Shown in pieces: positions 1-9,830 of a stretch of 64,000 nucleotides of DNA; the first letter of the stretch is position 1, and every line of letters starts with the position of its first letter. A model generated the notes under the pieces. That model was given only the letters and a program-made list of their open reading frames with translations, was not told the origin of the DNA and did no database searches. The stretch is from Aselliscus stoliczkanus. Lineage: Eukaryota > Chordata > Mammalia > Chiroptera > Hipposideridae. A program made the translations under genes and the position numbers. Location: the NCBI GenBank assembly GCA_033961575.1, contig CM066730.1:114038523-114102522 (forward strand). Reading direction: 5' to 3'.

Positions 1-309
1 GAGCCTATGGGGTGTTTCCCTTTGCTGGCTGTGACAGACTGCTCTGAAAACTCTGTCTCTCCTCTCACTAGACCAGGCATATTTTTCAGTGCAGGGACTC
101 AAGACACTCCCCATCTTCTGCTGACATTCTCTCCTCAAATTGGGCTTATATTGGAGCTAAGGGCTGATGGGTGACAGTCTCTCCTCCTGATAGTGCCCTC
201 CTCCTCAGCTTCCTTAACACTGAGCAGTGGTAAGAGTGTGCAGTGACCTGCCTTGAACTGGACCCAAGAGTCTTTAGTTTACCTGTAGGATTGCCTGAAA
301 AGGAATCTA
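1..309. other. Unassigned single-copy-looking sequence
   Basis: No repeat family, RNA gene or coding homology is recognised here. The short open frames have no recognisable protein. Confidence 0.4.
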
Positions 310-425
310 TACCTGCTGGATACCTACCATGTGTCAAAATATGAGCTAGGCCCTCAATATATGCTCGCTCATTTAATCCTCATATCTCTACAGAGATTAT
401 GCCCTCTGCGATACAAATGAAGAGC
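310..425 (-). repeat. MIR SINE fragment
   Basis: The run 'tgctggatacctaccatgtg', then 'ctcatttaatcctcatat', follows the reverse complement of the MIR tail and body in order. It is diverged and partial. The next 300 bases, to about 735, are unassigned; a 109-codon open frame at 427-756 resembles no family I know. Confidence 0.5.
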
Positions 426-739
426 CTTGCATTCAGAAATTAGGGAGTTTGCTGCCCTTATGCAAATGAGACTGTGGGAACTGGCCTATAGAGTGAGGGA
501 GGTTGGACTCCAAAATTCATACTATTCATTCTCTACTAAAAACCATGCCACCAAAGCTAGCCAAACCATGTTGCTAGCTTCTTCCATATTAGCCATGGGT
601 CACTGTTCTCTGAGAGAATCTCATAAGCCTACTTTCCCAGCCCAGTCATCCTATTGTCCACGAAGCCTTCCTCCTATCCAAATCCTACCTCAGTCCTACT
701 TCTCTGTGCATCCTTTTCCCTATAAGCCTATTCAGGTTT

Positions 740-1251
740 GGGGATATTTTTCCTAAACATTTTATTTTGTAATCATTATAGGTTCTTTTGCAATTATAAG
801 ACACAATGCAGAGAGATCCTGTATATCCTTCACCCAGTTTTTCTCAATAGTAACATTTTACATAACTAAAGTACAATATCAAAAACAGGATATTAATTTT
901 GATACACTCCACCAACCTTATTTAGATTTCACCAGTTTTATATTCATTCGTTGTGGTGTGTGCATATTTAGTTCTATGCAATTTTATCAAATGTGTAGAT
1001 TTGTGTGATTGCTACCTCAATTACAATACAGAACAGTTCCATCACAAGGATCCCTTGTGCTGCTCTCATATAGCCACAGCCACCTCTCTACCTCTCTTCT
1101 CCAGTCCCTGGCAATCACTAATCTGTTCTCCACTCTCATAACTTTGTCATGACGAGAATGTTGTGTAAATAAAATCATACCGTATGTAACATTCTGAGAG
1201 AAAATCTATTCAGTTTTGATATTTCTGTTCTTGAAACTGAAGTACATTTTG
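740..1251 (-). repeat. Old L1M 3' UTR fragment (antisense)
   Basis: The sequence follows an antisense L1M-type 3' UTR: a stretch on acquiring 'acagaacagttccatcac', then 'tccctggcaatcactaatct', then 'taaataaaatcatac'. It is interrupted at 1252-1264 by the younger element that follows, and that 13-bp site reappears at 4694-4706. Confidence 0.6.
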
Positions 1252-1269
1252 TGTGAAATAGTTTTTTTT

Positions 1270-1330
1270 CTCTATGTATATATATTTCAAGTACACATAC
1301 ATACAAAATTGCATTCTATGTAATTGACAG
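1270..1330 (-). other. Possible 3'-transduced segment of element A
   Basis: On the minus strand the 3' UTR ends in an A-rich run (complement of 1331-1346). About 60 bp of ordinary sequence follow, then a second A-run (complement of 1262-1269), then the target-site duplication. Two A-runs flanking a unique segment are the usual mark of read-through past the element's own poly(A) signal. Confidence 0.45.
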
Positions 1331-1346
1331 TTTTTTTCCTTTTTCT

Positions 1347-2055
1347 TAAATTAGTTTCAGGTGTACAACACAATGCAATAGTTATACTCTTTACCCCCCA
1401 AAGTGACAACACCCCTCCCCCAATTTGCCACCCCACTCACCCCCCCATATCATACATATCTATTACAATTCCTTTGACTCCCTTCCACAGTATACTCCAC
1501 ATCCCATGACTATCTCTATATTCAGTTTCAGTTGGCATACAATATTATACAACATCAGCTTCAGGAGTACAGTGCAGTGATCAAGCCTCTACTCCATCCA
1601 TGAAGTGGTCTCCCTAATAAGACGTGTGACTATCTGACATGCCACAAAATTTTTACAACATTATTATATTTCCCGAACTGTGTTCATATCCCTGTGGTAA
1701 TATTGTAGTTGTCTATTTATGCTGTCTAATCCCTTCCGTTTCCCCCTTATCCCCACCCCCCTCCCAACTAGCAACCCTCAGTTTTTCCTCTATATCTATG
1801 AGTCTGTTTACTTTGATCATTCATTCAGTTTTTCAGATTCCACATATAAGTGAGATCATATGGTGCTTGTCTTTCTCCGACTGGCTTATTTCACTTAACG
1901 TAAGTCTCTTCACAATATTATCAATTACATTCCCAGAATTGCCCCCATATCCCTGCGGCAACTTTGTAGTCACCCACCTTCGCTGTCCAAAACCTTCTCC
2001 CTCTCCCTCAGCCCCACTCCCTCCCAGCCAGCAACCATCAGTTTTTCCTTTAAAT
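1347..2055 (-). repeat. 3' UTR of element A with repeated sub-units
   Basis: This part holds at least two related sub-units. 'tatccctgtggtaa..ttgtagtt..tgctgtctaatccctt' near 1689-1735 is echoed by 'tatccctgcggcaactttgtagt..cgctgtccaaaacctt' near 1949-1995, and 'ccctcccaactagcaaccctcagtttttcct' near 1760 is echoed near 2022. It is C/T-rich on the plus strand. The open frame at 1639-2148 (+) is a by-product of that composition. Confidence 0.6.
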
Positions 2056-2059
2056 CTGC

Positions 2060-2740
2060 TTGATATGACTTCAATCTTCTTAAATTTACTGAGACTTGTT
2101 TTGTGGCCTAACGTGGTCTATCTTGGAAAATGTCCCATGTGTACTTGAGAAGAATGTACACTCTGTTTTTTCAGGGTGAAATGCTCCAAAAATATCAACG
2201 AAGTCCAGCTGGTCTAAAGTGTCGTTTAAGGCCCCTCTTTCTGTGTTGATTTTCTGTCTAAAGGGTCTGTCCACTGATGACAATGGGGTGCTGAAGTCCC
2301 CTACTATGATAGTGTTACTTTGATCTCTGCCTTTATGTCTGTCAAAATCTGTTACATGTAATTAGGAGCTCCTATGTTGGGTGCATAGATGTTATTAGGG
2401 TTATAGTGCCCTTCTTTGTCTTTTACCATAGTCATTCTAAAGTCTATTTTGTCCAAAACAAGCATTGGTACTCCAGCTTTTTTTTTTCTCATTTCCATTT
2501 GCATGAAATATCTTATTCCATCTGTAAACAGCATATACAGCATATACATGTGTCCTATTTTCTTATCCACTCAGCCACTCTCTGTCTTTTGATTGGAGCA
2601 TTTAGCCCATTCACATTTAAAATGATTATTGATAGGTGCATATGTATTGCCATTTTGTTATTTGTATTCTTGGTCTTCCTGGGTTAGCTTGTCTACCCCT
2701 TTCTTTTGTTTAAAAAAGCCCTTTTAACATTTCTTGCAAT
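2060..2740 (-). pseudogene. Truncated L1 ORF2 endonuclease domain (element A)
   Basis: Translation on the minus strand gives the L1 apurinic-type endonuclease in two frames. One (2570-2352) contains the conserved NIYAPN motif at 2393-2376. The other (2283-2086) carries the downstream part with DRPF..QK and the FFS..H.TFSKIDHV stretch. A frameshift lies between about 2351 and 2284. Homology stops after the IEVIS segment, just before the place where L1 endonucleases carry their catalytic SDH motif; the 3' UTR follows at once. No RT or Cys-rich C-terminus is present. The endonuclease would therefore be inactive even without the frameshift. The upstream, N-terminal part (2740-2570) is poorly resolved. 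Confidence 0.7.
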
Positions 2741-3583
2741 GCTGGCTTGGTGGTAATGAATTCCTTAAGTTTATTCTTTTCTGAGAAGCTCTTTATTTCT
2801 CCTTCAATTTTAAGTGATAGCCGTGCTGGATAGAGCAATCATGGTTGTAGGCCTTTATTTTGTATCACTCTGAATATCTCCTGCCACTCTCTTCTGGCCT
2901 GCAGAGTTTCTGTAGACAAGTCAGCTGTTAGTCTAACAGGAGTTCCTTTGTATGTAACCTGCTGTCTTTCTCTTGCAGCCTCTAGGATTCTGTCTCTGTC
3001 TTTAACCTTTGCCATTTTAACTATGATGTGTCTTGGTGTGGACCTGTTTGGGTTCAGCTTGTTTGGAACCCTCTGCACTTCAAGGGCATGTATGTTGATT
3101 TCCTTCACCAGAGTAGGGAAGTTTTCAGTCATTATTTTTTCAAATACATTTTTGACCCCTTGCTTCTTCTCTTCTCCTTCTGGTATTCCTATGAATTGAG
3201 AGTGTTTGCACTTGTTCTTGTCCCATAGGGCTCTTAAACTATTTTCATTGTTTTTTATTCTTTGGTCTTTTTGTTGTGCCAACTGGTTGATTTCTGCTAT
3301 TTTTGTTTTCCAAATCGCCGATCCACTCCTCTGCTTCATCTGCTCTACTGGTGATTCCTTCGAGTGTGTTCTTCATTTCAGTTATTGTAGTCTCTACTTC
3401 TAACTGGTGGTGTTTTACGATTTCTCTATCCTTCCTTACGTCCTCACTAAGTTTGTTAAAGATTCTTATCATCAGTGTTCTAAACTCTGTCTCTGAAAGG
3501 TTGGATCCCTCTGTTTCATTTAGTTCCATTTCTGGAGGTTTCTTCTGATCTTTTACTTGTGACATGTTTCTTTGTTTCCCCAT
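2740..3583 (-). pseudogene. L1/HAL1 ORF1 protein gene (element A), one frameshift and one stop
   Basis: ORF1p is the trimeric RNA-binding chaperone that coats L1 RNA in the cytoplasm. The N-terminal frame (to 3245) holds a coiled-coil-like region with heptad leucines and a run of E/K (residues about 50-100). The second frame (3339-2839) holds the RRM-like segment (IGIPEGEE..., NVFEKIM.ENFP) and the start of the C-terminal domain (QRVPNKLNPNRSTPRHIIVKM, then ETLQARREW). The two frames join if a single frameshift near 3300-3312 is assumed. A stop at about 2836-2838, after GLQP, cuts the last part of the C-terminal domain; recognisable sequence continues past it to about 2740. Likely starts are the Met codons at 3581-3583 or 3563-3565; the Met at 3626-3628 lies upstream of the conserved start. 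Only two lesions in about 280 codons makes this the best preserved protein in the window. Confidence 0.8.
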
Positions 3584-3629
3584 TCTGGCTGTCGCTCTGG
3601 GATTGCTTTGATGTATTAGATAGATCACC

Positions 3630-4693
3630 AGGAGAGCCCTGGCTGGATCACCCAGGCATACAGCTCACGGCCCAACACTCCCAGGAAAACTCCCAGTCTC
3701 AGCCTGTCCCAATCAGCCACTTGCAGATCAGGCCGAGCAGCCCCACAACCAATCACCAGCCTGGCAACTCTGCGAACACAGTGCGGAGAGCCGGGACCCC
3801 AGGCAGCTTGCGCACTTCCGTGCCTCAGTGAGCAGCCTGTTGGAGCCGGAGCACGCCCACCAGGTGTTTCCTTGGCAACGCAGCACAAGCTGGGCGGAGG
3901 GTGGGGATCCAAGGCCGCATGCACGTGCTCCCGGGTCTCAGTGAGCAGCCTGTTGGAGCTGGAGGGCACCCGCCCAGCGTTTCCCTGGCAATGCAGTATA
4001 AGCCAGGTGGAGGGTGGGGAATCCAAGGCCGCAGGCGCGCGCACGCACACACGCACATCTGTGCCAATTCCACCAGACCAATGAGATCCCAGACCTAATC
4101 CTCCGTGGGCGGGCCCAACCCTGACAAAATGGTGCCCTCCCTACACCACTCGCGTGCAGGCTCCACACCTGGGAACAATAGTCCAAAAACCTCCAGTCTT
4201 TGCACCAAAGGTGCTCAGTTCAGTCCGTCACCGCGTGGCTCACACAGCTACTCCCTCCGCCAGTAACCAGGTAAGTGCTCACCGACCAGCAAGCCCGTGC
4301 GCCGGCCCCACTGATTCTCTAGCTGCTCTTAGCCTCACCGAGCTGAGCAAAGAGAGTCCTCACTAATTTACTGCCGGCTATATTAGAACTCCTCTTCCCG
4401 GCAAAGGAACTCTGGGCTGGTGAGCTTGGTGTGCGGCCGGAGGGTCTCTCCCCCAACCGGAGAAGCCTCCCCATGGCTGGGGCTTCCCTCACGGGGCTCG
4501 CCCTCTCTCGTCTCTGCCCGTCCTACCAGACCCGACATGGCCTCCTCTTTAAGTTCTTCGTTTAGTGGTTCTGTTCATCTAGTGTTCCAGGGACCTCCAG
4601 GGTTGAATGCTATATAATTTGCTTGCAATTTTGGTGTGATCCTGGGAGGCAGTTAGCACAGCATCTGTCTATTCCGCCATTTTACCGGAAGTC
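3630..4693 (-). promoter_or_regulatory. 5' UTR/promoter of element A, CpG-rich, with YY1-type site
   Basis: This is the most GC- and CpG-rich kilobase in the window (for example cgcgcgcacgc near 4036-4046 and many CCGG/GCGG sites). It lies directly upstream of ORF1 on the minus strand and ends at the target-site duplication, so it is the internal promoter region. The extreme 5' end carries CCGCCATTTT at 4674-4683, which on the sense strand matches the YY1 core (AAAATGGCGG). L1 5' ends of other mammals use a YY1 site there to set the start. Open frames on either strand here look like shadows of the GC content. Confidence 0.65.
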
Positions 4694-4706
4694 TGTGAAA
4701 TAGTTT

Positions 4707-5361
4707 ATTATTTATTTTTTGAGAAGCATTGTAAGCCACCTACAATGCACCGGGTACTGTTTAAGATGCTAGAGGGACATTGATGAACTGAAGTGACAAA
4801 CATCTCTGTGTCCTCTATTTGAGTCCTTATTTTTAGTGACGTATATTGCTCTTGGTGTTTCCTATTTAAACTCTTATCCTTTCAATAGATCCTAAGCCCC
4901 CTGAGTGTGGAGAACCCGTCGCACAGTCTGCTGTTTCTGCATATAAGGCCTTAGAGCAGCAAACCTTTAGTGAGCACACAGAACTTAGATTCGTGGTGCA
5001 GAGAGGAATCTCTAGAGATCGTCTGGTCCATTCTTGTATGAAAAGATCTTTAAGAGAAGTGACATTATTACTCTTTTAACACATGTGAAAAGCCTTGCAC
5101 TGAGCAATGACATGTAAAACAATTTAGGCATATCGGTTCCTTTCATAATCCCTTTAGCCTTCAACACCTCGCAATCAGAGACATCACACTGTCAACCTCC
5201 ATGGCTCCCACTCAGTGTAAACTCAGTCTTCCCTCTTCAATTTATTATTGGCCTGTGCAACAGATGCTCCCCATCTTCTGGGTGAGGCCTGCATATCAGA
5301 AGAGAATAAGGCACGTCGTTGTGCAAATGGGATGATTGTTTCACTTATACATCATGCTTGG
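4707..5361. other. Unassigned sequence
   Basis: After the element A insertion the older flank resumes. I recognise no repeat family, RNA or coding similarity. Confidence 0.35.
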
Positions 5362-5739
5362 CTATAACATCAGGCTTACTTTGTGACCACTGTTTAGGTC
5401 TTCTTTGCTTGTACGCAGGGCAGAGGAGCAAATTCTTCCCTTGTTCTCAACTATGAAGTTTCTGCAAGAACGTTTTGCAGATTTGGTGATGACCCTCTCA
5501 ATCTGGTGCAGAGGAGAGAAAAATGAACTTGATAAGTTTGGTAAAGGTTGATTGGCCTCCAGAAATGGATCACCAGCAAATTTAAACCTATGAAAAACAA
5601 ACTTCCAATATGGAATGTAACTGTTATTAGCATCCCATAGATTCTTATTATGTAATAAATCAAAAGGAGTGTATTCTGTTGTGGGTTTCCCAGTCATATT
5701 TTTGTGAATACAGAATTGAATTTCCCAGATGTAATCATG
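5362..5739 (-). CDS. Uncharacterised open frame, doubtful
   Basis: About 126 codons are open on the minus strand, with a Met at 5697 giving 111 residues. The stretch lies outside any repeat I recognise. The predicted protein is aromatic-rich in its first half (YIPYWKFVFHRF) and Ser/Lys-rich in its second. No domain, signal peptide or membrane span is evident. Near the 3' end of the open frame, 'cacaaagtaagcct' on the minus strand contains a plausible splice-donor (GTAAGC), so this could be a decayed or real exon. No convincing acceptor is seen upstream, and chance is a reasonable explanation. Confidence 0.12.
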   Translation of the reverse strand, partial: HDYIWEIQFCIHKNMTGKPTTEYTPFDLLHNKNLWDANNSYIPYWKFVFHRFKFAGDPFLEANQPLPNLSSSFFSPLHQIERVITKSAKRSCRNFIVENKGRICSSALRTSKEDLNSGHKVSLML

Positions 5740-7340
5740 TTAACAGAGTTATTTTCCTTCTGTCCAATTATAGGTTTATTGTCTCTTTATTCTATTGACA
5801 ATTGTTGACAAAGAATGGTAAGTTAAAACCTCATTGAAAAATGGTTGTATTCAATTTTCTGTGTAAGAGAACTTTTGGAAACCCCAGAATACATAGTAAA
5901 TTGGTTCCCAAAAAAATTAACATTTTCTCGATAGGACTCTCAGGAGGAGAATGTAGTTTTTACCTCATCTCCAGAATACTGACTTGGCACAATAATTCAT
6001 TTGCTGTCTCTAAAATGATAAAATAAATCCTTGTAGCAAATGATACATTGGAAAGATGAGAACTGAAGTACTCCGTGAATTTGAAAAGATTCCTTTATTC
6101 AATATATCATCTGTTCAGTGGATTGAGTTGTTGGCACTAGATGAAGCAGACAAGCTTACTGGCAAAGTGAAACATGTGGACTTTTATGCCCGGCACTTGA
6201 TGAATTAGCTGACCTTGCTGGTGTTGCCCAATGTGCATCTTTCTTAGATTTTGTGTTTTAGGAATCACAATTTCATTGGGGGTGAAGTGATCTAGATTTG
6301 GCAATAAAACATTTTCATGACTACTAGTGCACAAAGAAAATGTTAGTATAACAAAGTGGACATAACCTATAATTTATTTGGGCATAATTTCAGAAGAAAC
6401 CCAACCCTAAACTGCCCTCCATCTTCTGTACACAACACTTTTCACTCTGTCCATCATTTGGGGATGATGATACAGACTCCAGCAGGAAACAGACTGCTCT
6501 AGGGTGGAAATCTATTTGGATTTCACAGTTTGTTTGGATCTGCTCTCTTTTGTTGAGATTGAGAGGAATAAGCTATCTCTGTCATGATGGGGGATGGGGA
6601 TAGTAATATTTTGTTAATCAGCAGGATTCATAAGTTAGATGGAAAATCTTGCTTTTTGTAATTTACATACAGTACAACGAAGAACTGGTGCATGTTAATG
6701 AATTATTTGGCTCTCACAGGTTCTGAAAAATATGGGGAAATGGAAATTTCTAGAACAATAAGCAAAAATTTAAAAAAGCAGTCAGAGATACTTTCTAGCA
6801 AATTCTTTCACTTACTATTTAGAAGACAATAATTTGAGCATTCCAGATAATTGTTAGAGAAGATTTAGTGGAAAAGATAAAACATTTTTATTCATCAAGT
6901 TGTCATAATTTTGTCTTAGAAGGAATTTAACATTTTTACCAGGCCGTAGAGGAAAGACAGTGAAAGAACAATGGAATGCTTACCAAAGTAACATCTAGAA
7001 TTTACTGAGGTTACCAATTTAAACAGAACCTAAGTTTCTTAAAATGGGGCAAAAGCTGATTTTAACTGACATTAATGTAGAGAAGATGAAATTGTCTGAA
7101 CAAACGACCTTGTATCGAATCTGTGAGATGATGATGAGGAAGAAGATGATGATGATGAGGACCATTTCTATCCAGTTGATAGACTGTGAACATGTGCCAT
7201 GAGGGAGGAAATAAGCCTAGGAGAGTGGTGTTGCATGCCCTAAAATGGACTGGCAGGGGATTAGTTAACAGAGGTACAATTTTAATTGCTAAGTTGCTTG
7301 TTTTCCCTCTGAATACTTGTAGGTGTTCTTTTTTCATTGT
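5740..7340. other. Unassigned AT-rich sequence
   Basis: No repeat family or gene is recognised. A short GAT/GAG-rich patch (gatgatgatgaggaag type) lies at 7124-7162. Confidence 0.35.
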
Positions 7341-7344
7341 ACTT

Positions 7345-7500
7345 TGTATAAAAATACTGTGATAAACACTTCATATATATTTCATCCTGTTAATATCAAA
7401 ATGATAGCAATATTATTATCACCCCCATTTTTTAAGTGTTGGAATAGAAAGCTAGAAAAAGCCCAAGTTCCAGTTATAAATAGGACTAGTCACCTACACC
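7345..7500 (-). repeat. MIR fragment, heavily diverged
   Basis: 'aaacacttcatatatatttc', then 'attattatcacccccatttt', follows the antisense MIR order (tail, Pol III body). Divergence is high. Confidence 0.4.
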
Positions 7501-7527
7501 TTGCTTAAACCCCAAATGTTTTAGGTT

Positions 7528-7530
<3 letters not shown>

Positions 7531-7552
<22 letters not shown>
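7531..7552. repeat. (TA)n microsatellite
   Basis: About eleven TA units lie between two MIR-like fragments. Confidence 0.9.
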
Positions 7553-7559
<7 letters not shown>

Positions 7560-7614
7560 TATAAACTTAATCATAACTAATATACTGATCTATTAAGATT
7601 CCAAGGATAAATGG

Positions 7615-7845
7615 AATTAGAGCAAGTTAATGTGCTAGGCAGTTTATCTCATATAATTCTGCCACATAGAAAAGATACTGTAGCCCCATGTCACAATTGG
7701 GAAGGAAGAGTCTCAGAGAAGTTAATTTAATGATGAGGACTTTGGATTCCAGAAAGGTTGTCTAACATCATACAAGTACCAAATACAAGTCAAGCATAGG
7801 TCATTCTGATTCCAAATACCATACTTTTAACTATACTATATTGCC
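7615..7845 (-). repeat. MIR SINE, near full length, antisense
   Basis: The order 'tgtgctaggcagtttatctc', 'tagccccatgtcacaattgg', 'gtctcagagaagtta', 'tctaacatcatacaagtacc', 'tcattctgattcc' tracks the reverse complement of MIR across most of its length. Confidence 0.65.
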
Positions 7846-7985
7846 TTAGAATATAAAAACAATTTTAAAAGTCCCCTATATTCAATATTAGATGACTACT
7901 CCAGTTGGTTGGGAAAGCAAGAGAGAGTAAACAGATAAATCTGTAGTTGACAGGAGGTTATTTAAAAAGAATACAAGAATATTTC

Positions 7986-8090
7986 TGGGGCCGGCCGAGT
8001 GGCGCGGTGGTTAAGCGCTGGCTTGGGAAGCCAGCGGCCCCAGTTTGGTTCCCACATGTGAGGGCCAGTGACACTGCCCTCAAAAAAAAA
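7986..8090 (+). mobile_element. Short tRNA-derived SINE (GGCCGGCC head)
   Basis: An 11-bp target-site duplication (aagaatatttc at 7975-7985 and 8091-8101) flanks a 105-bp SINE. It starts with GGGGCCGGCCGAGTGGC, has a tRNA-like box A region (tggcgcggtggttaag), and ends in an A-tail. The same unit recurs at 35.7 and 50.4 kb and forms the head of the longer SINEs at 43.2 and 57.1 kb. The near-perfect target duplication means recent insertion. Confidence 0.88.
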
Positions 8091-8639
8091 AAGAATATTT
8101 CAAAAAATTGGAGAACATAATTTTAAAGTGAAAGACTTGAAAAATGATCTGGCACTCATTACTTGTTAAATCAAGAATGAATTAATAACTTCATTTATTC
8201 TAACTAGTTCTAGTACAAGTGGCTATACCTGACCTAAAACAACAACTACAATGATAGCAAATTTTTTTTCTTTTTTCAATCAAAACTACCTAAACCAAAA
8301 GGACTCATTGAGAAGATTCAAGATTCCAGGCACAGAAGCAACCTTGGATGTGGTAGGAACAGCAAATTTGGACATATGGGAAAATCTCATACTGAATATT
8401 GAAACCTTCTCTACCATTATGCCCAATTCCAAAATGTTAACAGCATAGGGGAAATTACAGCATATTTTTCTAGTGAAATCAAACCACTACAGATCTACAG
8501 AAAACAATAGTTGGATGGCCCAATGAAGAAGCTAACTGGTCCCCTTTTTGTGCCACAGAGATAACCATTGGTTCACAGGTTCATTAACATATGCTTTCCA
8601 TAAACTCTTTAATGTCTAACTATGAACAGAGAGCTAAGA

Positions 8640-9830
8640 ATTATTAGACACTTTAATAAATAGAAACAAATAAATAAAAGATCAGAACTAATAGGAAGTC
8701 TGGACAATAGAAAGAATGAATATATTTGGAGAGTAGAGAAGATATTTTATCAATGAATAACAATAGAATGCTATAAAAATGGAACAATATGAGAAAAATA
8801 ATCTTAAAATTAATATAAAGAGCCACAATTTTAATAATAGTGTTAGAAGATGTAGTAAAAAATATTTCCAACATGAACAAAAATAGAGAGAGGTAAACAG
8901 ATAAAATGTTTTGGGACATTTCATGAACTAAAAATGAGGTCCAACATGTAATTAGTAGGCTTTCTAGAAAGAGAGAACAGAGAAAATAATGGCAAGGAAA
9001 TTATTTTAAAAGAATACAATAAAATTTCAAAAACAATGAAGAAAATAATTTTAAAGCGAACAGGCCCTCTGTGTCACTAGCAAGATGATGGAACAAAATA
9101 CCACAATAAAGTGGATCGTAGTGAAATTTTAAATCACTGACCATAAAGAGATGGCACTGAATTCCTAGACTGCAGTAATGCAAGATAGAAGAATAGAGTA
9201 ATAGCTTTAAAGTTCTGAGGGAACAGAGATTTCTAAATTCACCTTTTCTCTAGAAGCTACTGGAGGATGTGCTCCAACAAAACATGATCATAAAAAAAAA
9301 ATAGGTCTAACATTGGAGAAAGTATAAGGTAATTCCTAGGATGCCTCAAAAAGAAACACAGAAGGCAATTACTATGTAGCAGGCCTAGAAGTTGCCAGTA
9401 AAAATTGATACCAGAAAATATAGAACTCTAGAAGGTTTGATGAGAAAACAGATATATTACTTGTTAAATAGAACTGGGTGGGAAATTGTATTAAAAGGCG
9501 CACTTTGGAATGTGAGTCAATACTTAGATAGAGATTAAAAGAAGCCAAGCAAATGAAAAAATGATGCAATTACTAATTTTAGTAAATGAGAACCTGTGCA
9601 GCAAAATATATGTAAGCAGAGGCAACTACTGGGCTCACCAAGGAAATATTATGTGCATTGTAACAACAATAAAAATTATAAATATGGATTTAACTCCAAA
9701 TTGATAAAACTCTATTGCAAGAATCAGGGGAAGTGTGGCAAGAGAGAGAATAAAAGAGCTAAAATCTTCATGTATTATTATAAGAGATCAATAGATAATG
9801 TTTAGAATTGACAAATCACAAAGTAACTGC
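8640..9830 (+). repeat. Old L1M (L1ME-like) 3' region, sense
   Basis: The motif 'ctagaagctactggaggatg', then 'tgctccaacaaaac' (9253-9285), is the characteristic L1ME-type 3' sequence. A-rich coding-like strand composition continues both sides. Limits are approximate; 8102-8639 may belong to the same element, but I cannot recognise it. Confidence 0.55.

Larger units (their letters stand above)
1265..4693 (-). mobile_element. Full-length HAL1-like non-LTR retrotransposon, family A
   Basis: This element is bounded by a 13-bp target-site duplication (tgtgaaatagttt at 1252-1264 and 4694-4706). Read on the minus strand it has a CpG-rich 5' UTR (about 4693-3630), ORF1 (about 3583-2740), only the front part of an L1 endonuclease (about 2740-2060), and a pyrimidine-rich (on +) 3' UTR (about 2055-1347). 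There is no reverse transcriptase, so it must have moved with L1 machinery supplied in trans. This layout fits the 'half-L1' type: ORF1 kept, ORF2 gutted. Length is about 3.4 kb. Several CpGs survive and the target duplication is intact, so it is young relative to the L1M, MIR and L2 copies around it. Confidence 0.8.

Noticed and set aside
1639..2148. 170-codon plus-strand open frame rich in Pro/Ser/Leu
   Set aside because: It lies antisense within the 3' UTR of element A and results from the C/T-rich composition.
3559..4617. Several open frames in GC-rich DNA, at first sight a CpG-island gene
   Set aside because: The GC-rich DNA is the 5' UTR of element A, joined to ORF1 and ending at the target duplication.
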